Below, piece after piece: positions 1 through 9,103 of a DNA stretch of 64,000 nucleotides. Each line of letters begins with the position of its first letter. Positions within the stretch are counted from its first letter, which is position 1. The notes beneath the pieces are model-generated. The model was not told where the DNA came from and made no database searches. It saw only the letters and a list, made by a program, of their open reading frames with translations. This DNA is from JBFAPK01 sp040676675 (GTDB lineage: Bacteria; Actinomycetota; Actinomycetes; Mycobacteriales; Micromonosporaceae): the NCBI RefSeq assembly GCF_040676675.1, contig NZ_JBFAPK010000024.1:1-64000 (forward strand), in the 5' to 3' direction. Both the position numbers and the translations under genes were made by a program.

Positions 1-191
1 CCCTCTCCCCATCTCTTTGTGGGTGTTGTGCCGGGCCAACTGGTGTGCTTGGCCGCCGCCCCCCCCCCCACAACTCCATGATCGACGTTTTTGGCGATCG
101 GGGCGGTGCAACCGGACGTGCCGACGACCCCGTTAGAGGTGGGGTCGGCGTACGTCGACCGTCCACAGTGGTGGAAATCTGGGGAGGATTC

Positions 192-3100
192 GTGACGGGA
201 AGCAGGCATCGGAGAGCGATGCTGCTCGGGACCGCCATCGGACTGGTGGCGACCGGGGTCGGCGGCGCCGGCCCGAGCGTGGCCGGGCCGCCGCGGGGCG
301 GCACGCCGTCGTCGGGCCCGGCGACGGTACTGCCGGCCGGTCGGACGTACACGGTGACGCTGTTGACCGGTGACGTGGTGACGGTGTCGACCCGTACCTC
401 GGGATGTCCGCTGGTGACGGTGAAGCCGGCGAGGCCGAACGGGATCCAGCACCGCAGCTGCGGCCCGGACGGGCACGCGCACGTGGTGCCCGGTGAGGTG
501 GCGAAGCTGGTCGGCCCGGTGCTGGACGAGTCGCTGTTCGACGTGACCGCGCTGATCCTGAACGGTTACGACGACGCGCGTACGTCCGAGCTGCCGCTGA
601 TCGTGCGGCCGGCCGGCGGTGCCCCCGGCGCCGGCCGGGCGGCGGGGACGCTCGCCGCGAACCCGCTCGCGGCCGGGCTGGGCCAGCGGCGCGAGCTGCC
701 GGTGCTCGGTGCGGTGTCGGGCCGGCAGCCGAAGGGTGAGGGCTTTGAGTTCCTACGCACCCTGACCGGGCAGGAGCGCGTCACGGCCGGCGTGCGGGCG
801 GCCGGCGTGGGCCCGAAGGTGTGGCTGGACCGGCGGGTCCGGGCCACCGGCACCGCGTCGGCCCTCGACGCCGCGCGGCCGGCCACCGGCACCGCGTCGG
901 CCCTCGACGCCGCGCGGCCGGCCACCGGGGCACCGCTCGTCGCAGCCGCGCGGCCGGCCACCGTGCCGCACCGGCAGGCGCCCGTACCGGACCTGGACCG
1001 CAACCTGGGGCAGATCAAGGCGCCGCAGGCGTGGGCCGCCGGGGCCAACGGGCGGGGCGTGCGGGTCGCGGTGCTCGACACGGGCGCCGACTTCGCCCAC
1101 CCGGACCTGGCCGGCCAGGTGGTGGAGCGGGCCGACTTCAGCGTCGAGGGCGGTGACGCCGTCGACCACCTCGGGCACGGTACGCACGTGGCGGCGACCA
1201 TCGCCGGCACCGGTGCCGCCTCGGGCGGCGAGCGGCGTGGCGTCGCGCCCGAGGCGGACCTGCTGGTCGGCAAGGTGCTCGACGACGACGGGTTCGGCAC
1301 CGACTCGATGGTCATCGCCGGCATGGAGTGGGCGGCGCCCCGGGCCGACGTGGTGAACATGAGCCTCGGCGGCTCGGACCTCAGCGACGGCAGCGACCCG
1401 CTGTCGCAGGCGCTGGATGCGCTGACCGAGCGGTACGGCACGCTCTTCGTGGTCGCCGCCGGCAACGAGCCGACCCCCGGATGGGTCGGGGCGCCGGCCG
1501 CGGCCGCCTCGGCGCTGACGGTCGGCGCGGTCGACGGAACCGACGCGCCGGCGCCCTTCTCCAGCCGAGGGCCGCTGACGAACAGCCGGGCGGCGAAGCC
1601 CGAGCTGGTGGCGCCCGGGGTGGACATCCTGGCCGCCCGCGCCGCCGGCACGACCATGGGCGACCCGCTGGACGAGCGGTACACGGCCGCCTCCGGCACG
1701 TCGATGGCCACCCCGCACGCCGCGGGCGCGGCCGCGCTGCTGGTCCAGCGGCATCCCGACTGGTCGCCCGGGCGGCTGAAGTCCGCCCTGGTGGGCGCGG
1801 CCGACCCGCTGCCCGGCGCGGACGCGTACGCGGTCGGCGCCGGCCGGCTCGACGCGGCGCGGGCGCTCTCCGGCGCGGTCGCCGGGCAGGACCTGGTCGA
1901 CCTGGGCACGTTCGCGTACCCGCAGTCCGGCACGGCCACCACGCCGCTGTCCTGGACCAACACGGGCACCGCGGCGGTGAGCCTGGAGCTGACCGTCAGC
2001 GTCACCGGCCACGACGGCCGCAGCGTGCCGACCGGGACCGCCACCCTCTCGGCCGGCCGGGTCACCCTCGCGGCCGGCGCGACGGGCACCGCGACGCTGC
2101 GCGTCGACCGGTCGAGGCTGGCCGCCCGGCCGGGCCTCTACGCGGCGGTGGTGACCGCCCGGGCGGGCGGCGTGTTCGTCGCCAGCACCCCGGTCGCCTT
2201 CTACGTCGAGCCGCCCGGCCACGAGCTGAACCTGACGGTCACGGCGCTGCCGGACGCCGCCGACGGGGTCGACCAGTGGGGCGCGATCCAGGTGGTCAAC
2301 CTCGACGACCCGACGCTGTTCCAGGAGTACCTGGACCTGACTCCCGGCTCGACCACGAGCGTGCGGGTGCCGGCCGGTCGGTACAGCCTGATCGGCTACC
2401 AGTGGGAGGACAACCCGGCGACCGGCGGCGTCCGGATGGGGCTCGTGGGCACCCCGGACCTGACCGTCGACCGGGACACCGACCTGCTGGTCGACGCGGC
2501 CACCGCCAGCCAGCTGCGCGGGGGCGTCGACGGGGTGGCCACCGAGGCCGCTCAGCTCGGCGCCACCTACGGCCAGTACGCCCGCACCGGGGAGCTGGTC
2601 AGCAACGAGTTCGCCTTCGCCTGGGGCACCGACGCCCGCGACGGCGGGGTCTACGTCATGCCGATGCGCAAGCCGGGGGTCGGCCGGTTCGAGGCGTACG
2701 TCAGCTTCAGTCTGCACGCGCCCGGCACCGGGCCCAGCCCGTACCTGTACGACCTGGTCAAGACCCTGCCGAACGGCTTTCCGGCGGACCTGACGTACCG
2801 GTGGAGCGCGGCCGAGCAGGCCGACCTGGCCCGGATCGACCAGAGCTTCCGGGTGCTGGACCGGAAGGGGTCCGTCACCACGCACAAGCGGTACGGCTGG
2901 ACCGCCGACTACCTGAACGTGCTGGAGGCCTGGACCGACGGCGCCGCCGGTGACCGCGTCGACTACGTCACGCCCGGCTTCCAATGGCTGGACGAGGCGT
3001 TCTACGACGGCGTGGTCACCCAGGAGGCGCTGCGCCGGTACGCACCGGGCAGCCGGACGAACAAGGTCTGGGTGCGGCAGCCGCTGCGTCCCGACTGGTA

Positions 3101-3767
3101 CGACGACCCGGCGCCGTCGACCAGCGACTGCGTGCCCAACCCGGTCTCCCGTACCCGGGGCAACCTGCACGTCGAGCTGGTCGAGCAGGCCGACCAGCAC
3201 CAGCGGTTCAGCTGCCACCCCGGGGATCCCGAGTGGGAGACGAAGACCGTACGGAAGCTGACCCTGCGCCGCGACGGGCAGTTGGTGGGCGAGGCGGACC
3301 GTGGCCCCGCGGACTTCAGCGTCCCGAGGCAGGCGGGGAACTACCGGCTCGAATACCACCTGGACGCCAGCGCGCTCCAGCCGGTCTCCACCCGGGTGGA
3401 CACCGCCTGGACGTTCCGCTCGGCCGGCCCGGCCGGCACCAACCGGGTCGCCGTGCCGCTGCTCTCGGTCGACTACGCGCTGCCGCTGGACGTGGCGAAC
3501 AAGCCGACCGGCGGTGCCGCCACCTTCGCGGTGCGGCAGGCGTACGGGGTCACCGCGCAGAAGATCACCTCGTTCGAGCTCTGGACGTCCGTCGACGACG
3601 GTGCCACCTGGCAGCCGGTGGCGACGGGCCCCGCCGGTGCGGACACCTTCGCGGCCCAGCTGCCGAGGCCCGCGGCGGGGCAGGCCGTCTCGCTGCGCGT
3701 CAAGGCCACCGCCGACGGCGGCAGCGGGATCGAGCAGACCATCATCCGCGCCTACCTGGCCGGATAG
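192..3767 (+). CDS. Secreted subtilisin-like serine protease (S8 family)
   Basis: An exported S8 (subtilase) endopeptidase of about 1191 residues. I place the start at the GTG at 192, which has GGGGAGG just upstream and opens on a twin-Arg/hydrophobic signal peptide (residues 1 to about 32); an ATG further upstream at 45 gives an unlikely non-signal N-terminus. The catalytic triad is visible: Asp296 in VLDTGADFAHPD, His329 in GHGTHVA and Ser504 in SGTSMATPHAAG. A propeptide (about 35-215) precedes the catalytic domain (about 285-550), and roughly 640 residues of beta-rich C-terminal domains follow, as in large actinobacterial subtilases. A 13-residue repeat sits between propeptide and protease. 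The gene stands alone and is closed by a hairpin at 3786. Substrate is unknown. Confidence 0.9.
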   Translation: MTGSRHRRAMLLGTAIGLVATGVGGAGPSVAGPPRGGTPSSGPATVLPAGRTYTVTLLTGDVVTVSTRTSGCPLVTVKPARPNGIQHRSCGPDGHAHVVPGEVAKLVGPVLDESLFDVTALILNGYDDARTSELPLIVRPAGGAPGAGRAAGTLAANPLAAGLGQRRELPVLGAVSGRQPKGEGFEFLRTLTGQERVTAGVRAAGVGPKVWLDRRVRATGTASALDAARPATGTASALDAARPATGAPLVAAARPATVPHRQAPVPDLDRNLGQIKAPQAWAAGANGRGVRVAVLDTGADFAHPDLAGQVVERADFSVEGGDAVDHLGHGTHVAATIAGTGAASGGERRGVAPEADLLVGKVLDDDGFGTDSMVIAGMEWAAPRADVVNMSLGGSDLSDGSDPLSQALDALTERYGTLFVVAAGNEPTPGWVGAPAAAASALTVGAVDGTDAPAPFSSRGPLTNSRAAKPELVAPGVDILAARAAGTTMGDPLDERYTAASGTSMATPHAAGAAALLVQRHPDWSPGRLKSALVGAADPLPGADAYAVGAGRLDAARALSGAVAGQDLVDLGTFAYPQSGTATTPLSWTNTGTAAVSLELTVSVTGHDGRSVPTGTATLSAGRVTLAAGATGTATLRVDRSRLAARPGLYAAVVTARAGGVFVASTPVAFYVEPPGHELNLTVTALPDAADGVDQWGAIQVVNLDDPTLFQEYLDLTPGSTTSVRVPAGRYSLIGYQWEDNPATGGVRMGLVGTPDLTVDRDTDLLVDAATASQLRGGVDGVATEAAQLGATYGQYARTGELVSNEFAFAWGTDARDGGVYVMPMRKPGVGRFEAYVSFSLHAPGTGPSPYLYDLVKTLPNGFPADLTYRWSAAEQADLARIDQSFRVLDRKGSVTTHKRYGWTADYLNVLEAWTDGAAGDRVDYVTPGFQWLDEAFYDGVVTQEALRRYAPGSRTNKVWVRQPLRPDWYDDPAPSTSDCVPNPVSRTRGNLHVELVEQADQHQRFSCHPGDPEWETKTVRKLTLRRDGQLVGEADRGPADFSVPRQAGNYRLEYHLDASALQPVSTRVDTAWTFRSAGPAGTNRVAVPLLSVDYALPLDVANKPTGGAATFAVRQAYGVTAQKITSFELWTSVDDGATWQPVATGPAGADTFAAQLPRPAAGQAVSLRVKATADGGSGIEQTIIRAYLAG
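843..956 (+). repeat. 39-bp in-frame tandem repeat in the S8 protease gene
   Basis: Two identical 39-bp units lie at 843-881 and 882-920, followed by a degenerate 36-bp unit at 921-956. They encode about 13 residues each (ATGTASALDAARP type) in the linker between propeptide and catalytic domain. The number of units could vary between strains. Confidence 0.85.
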
Positions 3768-3785
3768 CGGAACTCTCCGCACGCC

Positions 3786-3818
3786 GTGGGCCGTGACCGT
3801 ACGCCGGTCGCGGCCCAC
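3786..3818. terminator. Hairpin between convergent genes
   Basis: Arms 3786-3799 and 3805-3818 pair over 14 bp with one G-U and a 5-nt loop. It lies between the stop of the S8 protease (+) and the stop of the GNAT gene (-), so it can serve both directions. There is no clear U tract, as is usual in actinobacteria. Confidence 0.65.
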
Positions 3819-3825
3819 GGCCGGT

Positions 3826-4398
3826 TCAGCCGGCCGACGCGTCCCGCCGCTCCCACTCGGCCCGGGTGAGCTGGTACTCGACCTCGCCGTGCGCGGAGCC
3901 CTCGATCGACTCCGGCCAGTCGCCGTGGAAGCGTCGCAGGAACGACAGCCCCGCCTTCTCCATCACGCGCCGGGAGCGGGTGTTGACGAACATGGTGTTC
4001 GCGGTGACCCGCTCCACGCCGAGGTCGGTGAACGCCTTGCGGATCAGCGCGCGTGCTCCCTCGGTGGCGTAGCCGCGTCCCCACGCCGCCCGGTTCAGCC
4101 GGTAGCCGAGTTCGACCACGGAGCCGTCCCGCTCGTCCAGGGGCCGCAGTTCGAACCAGCCGAGGAAGGCGCCGGTCGCCTTGTCCTCGGCGGCCCAGTA
4201 GCCGCGCGTACCGGAGCAGGGGTGGTCGCGCATCAGCCGAGGCAGGACCCGTTCCTCGACGTCTCGGCGGCTCGTCGGCCTGCCGCCGTTGAGGTAGCGC
4301 ATGACCTCCGGGTCGCCGTCCAGCGCGACCAGGTGATCGGCGTCGGCCTCGGTGAAGGGGCGCAGCACGAGCCGATCGGTCTCCAGGAAGACGTGCAT
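3826..4398 (-). CDS. GNAT family N-acetyltransferase (RimJ/RimL-like)
   Basis: A 190-residue acetyltransferase of the GNAT_3/RimJ-RimL type, expected to transfer acetyl from acetyl-CoA to an amino group, such as a protein N-terminus or small molecule. The protein opens with LETDRLVLRPFTEADAD, the usual beta1-alpha1 start of this family, and contains YRLNRAAWGRGYATEGARAL, the acetyl-CoA pyrophosphate-binding loop. I use the ATG at 4398, 14 nt after the stop of the MFS gene, because longer forms add a basic tail that does not look like the family. It is probably translated from the MFS mRNA, so the pair may act together, for example in resistance to a toxic amine; the substrate cannot be read from sequence. 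Confidence 0.85.
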   Translation of the reverse strand: MHVFLETDRLVLRPFTEADADHLVALDGDPEVMRYLNGGRPTSRRDVEERVLPRLMRDHPCSGTRGYWAAEDKATGAFLGWFELRPLDERDGSVVELGYRLNRAAWGRGYATEGARALIRKAFTDLGVERVTANTMFVNTRSRRVMEKAGLSFLRRFHGDWPESIEGSAHGEVEYQLTRAEWERRDASAG

Positions 4399-4411
4399 CC
4401 GGCGATCGTCG

Positions 4412-5917
4412 TCACCGACGACCGGCTCCGCCAGCGAATTCCTCCCCGGGCGCCGGCGGGACTGACCGGCCCTCACCGTCGCCACGTTCGGCGTCGTGCC
4501 TGGTGTCACGGTGCGCGGCGTCGCGCATCTGGCGGTAGGCGGCGGCGCCGGCCAGGGCGGCGAGCAGGCCGGCGCCGAGGATCACCGGTCGGGTGCCGTC
4601 GAGCAGGAACTCGTGCCCCCAAAGGGTCACGTGGCGACGCCCGATCAGCGTCACCAGCAGCGGCGTGAGGGCCACCGAACAGCCCAGGACGACCTTCAGC
4701 ATCGACTGGTAGAGCGCGTTGACCCGGCCGCGCATGGCGTCCTCGACCCGGGATCCGATGATCGTGACGCCGGTGAGGAACGCGGTACCGGCGCCGGCGC
4801 CCACGACCACCACGGCGGCCAGCGACACGGCCAGGTGCGGGGAGAGCGCCACCAGGACGAGCATCCCCCCGGCGGCGACGACCGCCAGGCCGAACAGCCG
4901 GTCGTGCGTCACCCGCTGAGCCAGCCTGGGTGCGGCGAGGATGCCGACCACCAGCCCCAGGAACGCGGCGAGGAGCAGCAGCCCGAACGCGGCCTGACCG
5001 CCGAGCAGGCTCAGGGCGTACGGCTGGGCCGAGCCGACGACGGCGCCACCGGCGGCGAGCGCGCCCATCATGCCGAGCAGCAGCCCCCGCACCAGCGGGG
5101 TGCCCCGCAGGTAGCTGGCGCCGTCGCGGAGCATCTCGGCGATCCCGGGACCGCCGCCGGCGGGTCGGGCGTCGGGTTCCGCCCGGCCCGAGGGCGAGGG
5201 GCGGGCGTCGCGGCCGGACAACTCGGGCAGGCCGGTGGTGATCGCGGCGGCGCTGGCCAGGTAGAGCAGGGCGGCGATGACGACCGCGAGTCGGGTCAGA
5301 CCGTTCATGCCGAGTACGTGCGGGGGCAGGCCGAAGACGGTACCGGCGCCGGTGATGAGGGTGAACAGGCCACCCGCCGTGGCGACGGTGATGCCGTACG
5401 TCATGACCAGGCCGACCTGGGTGGCCGACGCGACCTGGTCCGGGCGGCGGAGCAGGCCGGGCAGGGCGGCGTCCTTCGACGGGATCCACATGGTCGTGGC
5501 CACCTGGACGAGGAAGCCGCCGGCCAGGATCCACCAGTAGCTGTTCACCACCGCGATGGAGAGCAGCAGGCCGCAGCGGGCCAGGTCGGCGAGGGCCATC
5601 ACGACGCGTCGGTCGAACCGGTCCGCGACGAGCCCCGCGATCGGGGCGAAGAGCAGACCGGGCAGCAGGTTGGCGAAGAGGACCCCGCTGAACGCGAAGT
5701 TCACGCCGGCGGAGTTGGTGGCGAGGGTGCTGGCGAGCGCGGCGAGGGCGGACAGCGCGAGCCAGTCGCCGGTACTGCACAGGCCGGTGACGATCCAGAG
5801 CCGGCGGAACGCCCGCAGCGCCAGCACCTCGCGGGCGCGGGCCAGCGAGGAGGCGCCGCCCCCGCCCGAGCTGCCTGTTTTGTCGGCTTCCGGTTCCTCG
5901 TCCACGCTGATCGCCAC
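4412..5917 (-). CDS. Major facilitator superfamily transporter
   Basis: A polytopic membrane protein of about 501 residues with the MFS layout (around 12 hydrophobic segments). It resembles the macrolide/enterobactin-type exporters (MFS_3): after a short cytosolic tail the first helix begins AFRRLWIVTGLCSTGDWLAL, and the loop 2-3 motif GLVADRFDRRVVMALAD is the MFS motif A. The start chosen is the GTG at 5917; the sequence further upstream is Arg-rich and non-membrane. It is likely a proton-driven exporter. The downstream GNAT gene follows at 13 nt. Confidence 0.85.
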   Translation of the reverse strand: MAISVDEEPEADKTGSSGGGGASSLARAREVLALRAFRRLWIVTGLCSTGDWLALSALAALASTLATNSAGVNFAFSGVLFANLLPGLLFAPIAGLVADRFDRRVVMALADLARCGLLLSIAVVNSYWWILAGGFLVQVATTMWIPSKDAALPGLLRRPDQVASATQVGLVMTYGITVATAGGLFTLITGAGTVFGLPPHVLGMNGLTRLAVVIAALLYLASAAAITTGLPELSGRDARPSPSGRAEPDARPAGGGPGIAEMLRDGASYLRGTPLVRGLLLGMMGALAAGGAVVGSAQPYALSLLGGQAAFGLLLLAAFLGLVVGILAAPRLAQRVTHDRLFGLAVVAAGGMLVLVALSPHLAVSLAAVVVVGAGAGTAFLTGVTIIGSRVEDAMRGRVNALYQSMLKVVLGCSVALTPLLVTLIGRRHVTLWGHEFLLDGTRPVILGAGLLAALAGAAAYRQMRDAAHRDTRHDAERGDGEGRSVPPAPGEEFAGGAGRR

Positions 5918-5958
5918 GGGCGAACGGTAGACGACTCGCCGGCCTCGATCGACACGTC

Positions 5959-6002
5959 GGCTGTCGCGTCGTTGTCCCGTGGCTGTCGCGTGGCTGTCAC
6001 GT
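5959..6002. repeat. Imperfect 11-12 bp repeats upstream of the MFS gene
   Basis: The motif GGCTGTCGCGT recurs with small changes (starts near 5959, 5981 and 5992, with a weaker copy near 5971) in the 130-bp gap between the MFS start and the SDR stop. Such iterated motifs can be regulator sites or simple slippage products; nothing more can be said. Confidence 0.4.
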
Positions 6003-6051
6003 ACGGCCGAGAGGCTCGCCGAGGCGGAGGGCGGGGGCGCCGGCCGACCGC

Positions 6052-6750
6052 TCAGCCGGCGGTCGAGTAGAGCCGGGCGACTCCGCCGGCGAGTTGCGCC
6101 TGGACCTCGCGTGCGTTCTCGTCGGCGAGGATCTCGACGGAGCCCTCTTCGAGGGCGTCGAGTGAGAGCGCGGCGATCACGGCGGGATCGCTCTTGGGGG
6201 CGTCGACGGACGCGACCATGTCGGTGTCCAGGTATCCGACGTGCAGGGCCGTGACCTGCGTACCCTGCGCCGCCAGTTCGAGCCGCAGGGCGTTGGTCAG
6301 CGACCACTGCGCCGACTTCGCCGCCGCGTAGCCGCTGTATCCCGGATAGGTCACCCACGAGAGCACGGACAGCACGTTGAGAATCGCGCCACCGCCGTTC
6401 TCGGCCAGCTGCGGGGCGAACGCGCGGCTCACCGCCAGCGTACCGAAATAGTGGGTCTCCATCTCCAGGCGAATCTCCGCCAGCGAACCGTCGGAGACCG
6501 AAGCGCCCGTGTACGAACCCGCGTTGTTGATCAACAGCGACACGCCCGACGCCGCCTCGGCCGCCGCGGTCACCGACGCGATGTCCGTGACGTCGATCGT
6601 CACCGGGATGACCCCTGGTACGTCCAACGACGCCACGTCCCGGACACCGCCGTAGACCGTGGCCCCCCGGGCTACCAGCTGCTCCGCGAAGCGCCTGCCC
6701 AACCCCCGGTTCGCCCCGGTCACAAAAGCGGTGCTTCCCTCGATCTTCAT
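6052..6750 (-). CDS. Short-chain dehydrogenase/reductase
   Basis: A 232-residue classical SDR that uses NAD(P)(H) for reversible carbonyl/alcohol oxidoreduction. The cofactor motif TGANRGLG is at residues 10-17, NNAG stabilises the central sheet near residue 75, and the active site reads LSVLS followed by YSGYAAAKSAQW (YxxxK). The length is standard for the family. Start ATG at 6750 follows a GAGGAG-like ribosome site. The gene lies upstream of the MFS/GNAT pair on the same strand with a 134-bp gap, so it could be a separate unit. Substrate unknown. Confidence 0.88.
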   Translation of the reverse strand: MKIEGSTAFVTGANRGLGRRFAEQLVARGATVYGGVRDVASLDVPGVIPVTIDVTDIASVTAAAEAASGVSLLINNAGSYTGASVSDGSLAEIRLEMETHYFGTLAVSRAFAPQLAENGGGAILNVLSVLSWVTYPGYSGYAAAKSAQWSLTNALRLELAAQGTQVTALHVGYLDTDMVASVDAPKSDPAVIAALSLDALEEGSVEILADENAREVQAQLAGGVARLYSTAG

Positions 6751-6958
6751 CGTTTCTCCTCGGCTACGCGCCGGCCCGACGCTGTCGCGGTGGACCTGTC
6801 GCGTGAGTGGGTGACTCGCTCTTCCGGGGCTGTCGAGGTGTCCCCTTCGACGGCCCCCGTCGAACCGACGCGACCCGCGTCCTGATTTGGACAGCTCGGT
6901 GGCCCGCCGACCCGCGCCGGCCGACCGCGGCGACCGGATGGCTGGCCCCCGATCGGCG

Positions 6959-7000
6959 ACAGGGCCCCTGACCAGCGTCTCCGCTGGTCAGGGGCCCTGT
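6959..7000 (-). terminator. Perfect 18-bp stem hairpin
   Basis: Arms 6959-6976 and 6983-7000 are perfectly complementary over 18 bp with a 6-nt loop. It sits 25 nt past the stop of the secreted nuclease-like gene (stop at 7026, minus strand), where a terminator is expected. Confidence 0.8.
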
Positions 7001-7025
7001 TCGGTACCTGTTGCCGGCGCGGCCG

Positions 7026-8093
7026 TTACGAGGCCCGCACGTTCGCCAGTCCCCGGTAGAAGAAGTGGTCGGACATGGGCTCGTCGATCGGCAGCGCGCT
7101 CAGCGAACTCGGGTCGGTCGTCTCCGAGAAGAAGATGTAGTCGAGCTTCTTGGCCGTGTTGTGCGTGTTCTGCCCGCTCCGGCAGGCGGTCGCCGAGGCC
7201 GAGCAGTAGGCGCTGTTGTAGTGGTTCTGGTCGTCCTGGTCCGCCTCGTAGTAGCGGCCCCAGCCGTGCTCGACGTTGGTGTTCAGCCGGTAGAACGCGT
7301 TCATCGAGAAGTCGGTCGGGGTCGAGTTGAAGTCCCCGCCGACCACCACGATCTTTCCGGCCGCGATGTCGCCGTCCAGGTCGGACGCGAGCGTGGCGGT
7401 CTGCGCGGCCCGCGCCCGCGCGTTCTCGCCGGCCGGGTCGTTCCAGGCGCGCAGGTGCACGGTGCAGCCCTTGACGGTACGGGTGAACTCCGCCAGCGCC
7501 ACGTCGTAACAGAGCGCGTTGAACTCCCGGGGCGGGTTGACCGGCTCGCCCGATGCGTTGACCTGGTGCCGCTCCCCGCCCAACGGGATCTCGTCCCGGT
7601 TGGCGAGGGTGCCCCGGGCGGCCACCACCTGCCCGGTCCAGCACAGCCGGTTGTCGTTGGCCGGGTCGGTGTCCTCGTTGACCCGGCAGTCGGAGGCCCC
7701 GCAACCGGTGTAGTTGTCGATCATCGTGGTGAAGCCCATCTGGTAGGGCCCCGAACTGAAGCTGTGCGCCTGGAGCGCCTCGAACTGGGACCAGCACACC
7801 TCCTGTAGCAGGACGAGGTGCGGGCGGAAGTCGTCGATGAGGTCGGTGACGCTGGTCAGCGGCGCCGCCTGACCCCGATGCCCGCAGGAGGCGCCGCCGC
7901 AGATGTTGTGGCTGATCACGCGCAGCCCGACGGTGGCCGCCGCCGCGGTCGAGGCGTCCGCCGCCGGCTCGACGGCGACCGTGGCCGGGCCTCCGCCCCC
8001 GGCCCGGGCCGTCCCGCCGGACGCCGAACTGCCCACCGGTACGACCAGGAGCGTGGCGACCAGCAACGCGAGGGATCTTCCGAGTATTCGCAC
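7026..8093 (-). CDS. Secreted endonuclease/exonuclease/phosphatase-family protein
   Basis: An exported EEP-fold metal-dependent hydrolase of 355 residues (DNase I, sphingomyelinase or phosphatase type). A signal peptide covers about residues 1-30. The fold motifs are in order: VISHNICGG (metal-ligand Asn), VLLQEVCW (catalytic Glu), VVVGGDFNSTP (Asp/Asn), KLDYIFFS and MSDHFFYRG (terminal Asp-His). The start is a GTG at 8093 behind GGAGGA. Six or so Cys outside the core may form disulfides. It lies 41 nt downstream of an ECF sigma factor gene on the same strand and could be cotranscribed with it. Whether the substrate is nucleic acid or a phosphodiester lipid is open. Confidence 0.85.
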   Translation of the reverse strand: MRILGRSLALLVATLLVVPVGSSASGGTARAGGGGPATVAVEPAADASTAAAATVGLRVISHNICGGASCGHRGQAAPLTSVTDLIDDFRPHLVLLQEVCWSQFEALQAHSFSSGPYQMGFTTMIDNYTGCGASDCRVNEDTDPANDNRLCWTGQVVAARGTLANRDEIPLGGERHQVNASGEPVNPPREFNALCYDVALAEFTRTVKGCTVHLRAWNDPAGENARARAAQTATLASDLDGDIAAGKIVVVGGDFNSTPTDFSMNAFYRLNTNVEHGWGRYYEADQDDQNHYNSAYCSASATACRSGQNTHNTAKKLDYIFFSETTDPSSLSALPIDEPMSDHFFYRGLANVRAS

Positions 8094-8134
8094 ATCTCCT
8101 CCAAAGAGAGATCAAGAGGTGCGAATATAACGTG

Positions 8135-9070
8135 TCACTCCACCGTCCAGGGGCGGAGCTTCTCTGGGTTGCGTACCGACCAGATGTGCGCGATCCGGTC
8201 GCCGGCGAACTGGAACGCCATCACCGAGACGGTGACCCCGTCGCGCTGGGCCACCAGGCCGGGCTGGCCGTTGACCGTACGCTCCAGGATCGTGACGTCG
8301 GGCGCCACCTCGGCGATCTGGACGTAGGTGCGGGCGATCAGTTCGCCGCCCTCGATCGGGTGGAGGAAGGTGGCGGCGAGGCCGCCGCCGTCGGCGGTCG
8401 CCGTGGCGTCGGGGTCGAGCAGGCCGATGAGGGCGTCGATGTCCCGGGCCTCCCAGGCGGTCTTGAAGCTCCTGACGATGCCGGCCTGCCGGGACGTCGG
8501 GGGCGCCGGGGGTTGCGCCGCGCGGATGCGCCGACGGGCCGAGGAGGCCAACTGGCGGCAGGCCGCCGGGGTACGGCCCACGATCTCGGCGACCTCCGCG
8601 AAGGGGTAGCGGAAGACGTCGTGCAGGACGAACGCGACGCGCTCGGCCGGGGTCATCGATTCGAGCACGACGAGGAAGGCCATGTTGACCGACTCGTCGA
8701 GGGTGACCCGGTCGGCCGGGTCGGGCGCGGCGCCGCCCGGCCGCCCGCCGATCCACTCGCCACGGTCGGGCAGCGGCTCGGGGATCCACTCGCCCACGTA
8801 CCGCTCCCGCCGGGCCCGGGCCGAGCCGAGCACGTTGAGGCAGACCCGGCTGGCGACGGTCGTCAGCCAGGCGCCGGGGGACTCGATGCTCTCCCGCTGC
8901 CGCCGGGGCATGGCGTACCAGCGGGCGTAGGTCTCCTGGACGACGTCCTCGGCGTCGGCCAGGGAGCCGAGGAGCCGGTACGCCAGATTGATCAACTGGC
9001 GGCGCTCGCTCATGATCGCGCTCAGGCCCGGATCGGGCCGGTCGGCTCCTGGCTCGGACTGGCTGCTCAT
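8135..9070 (-). CDS. ECF sigma factor with C-terminal SnoaL-like domain (SigJ/ECF41 type)
   Basis: An RNA polymerase sigma factor of 311 residues. Region 2 (INLAYRLLGSLADAEDVVQETYARW) and region 4 (MTPAERVAFVLHDVFRYPFAEVAEIVGRT) are followed by an NTF2/SnoaL-like domain with DGGG and VRNPEKLRPW motifs typical of ECF41/ECF56. In those groups the extra domain replaces a separate anti-sigma factor (established for the family). The start chosen is ATG 9070 because GGGGGAGGA lies 9 nt upstream; a longer ORF would read through the palindrome. It is divergent from a SnoaL-like gene across a 79-bp palindrome. Confidence 0.9.
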   Translation of the reverse strand: MSSQSEPGADRPDPGLSAIMSERRQLINLAYRLLGSLADAEDVVQETYARWYAMPRRQRESIESPGAWLTTVASRVCLNVLGSARARRERYVGEWIPEPLPDRGEWIGGRPGGAAPDPADRVTLDESVNMAFLVVLESMTPAERVAFVLHDVFRYPFAEVAEIVGRTPAACRQLASSARRRIRAAQPPAPPTSRQAGIVRSFKTAWEARDIDALIGLLDPDATATADGGGLAATFLHPIEGGELIARTYVQIAEVAPDVTILERTVNGQPGLVAQRDGVTVSVMAFQFAGDRIAHIWSVRNPEKLRPWTVE

Positions 9071-9103
9071 CGTCGGCGACTTCCTCCCCCTGGCTGCCCT
9101 CGT

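Noticed and set aside
753..3818. 1021-codon open frame antisense to the S8 protease
   Set aside because: Arg/Gly/Val-rich shadow translation of a GC-rich gene; no domain and no ribosome site, while the plus frame has a full catalytic triad.
4496..6070. 524-codon plus-strand frame opposite the MFS gene
   Set aside because: Gly/Gln/Arg-rich composition typical of antisense frames; the minus frame has transmembrane helices and MFS motif A.
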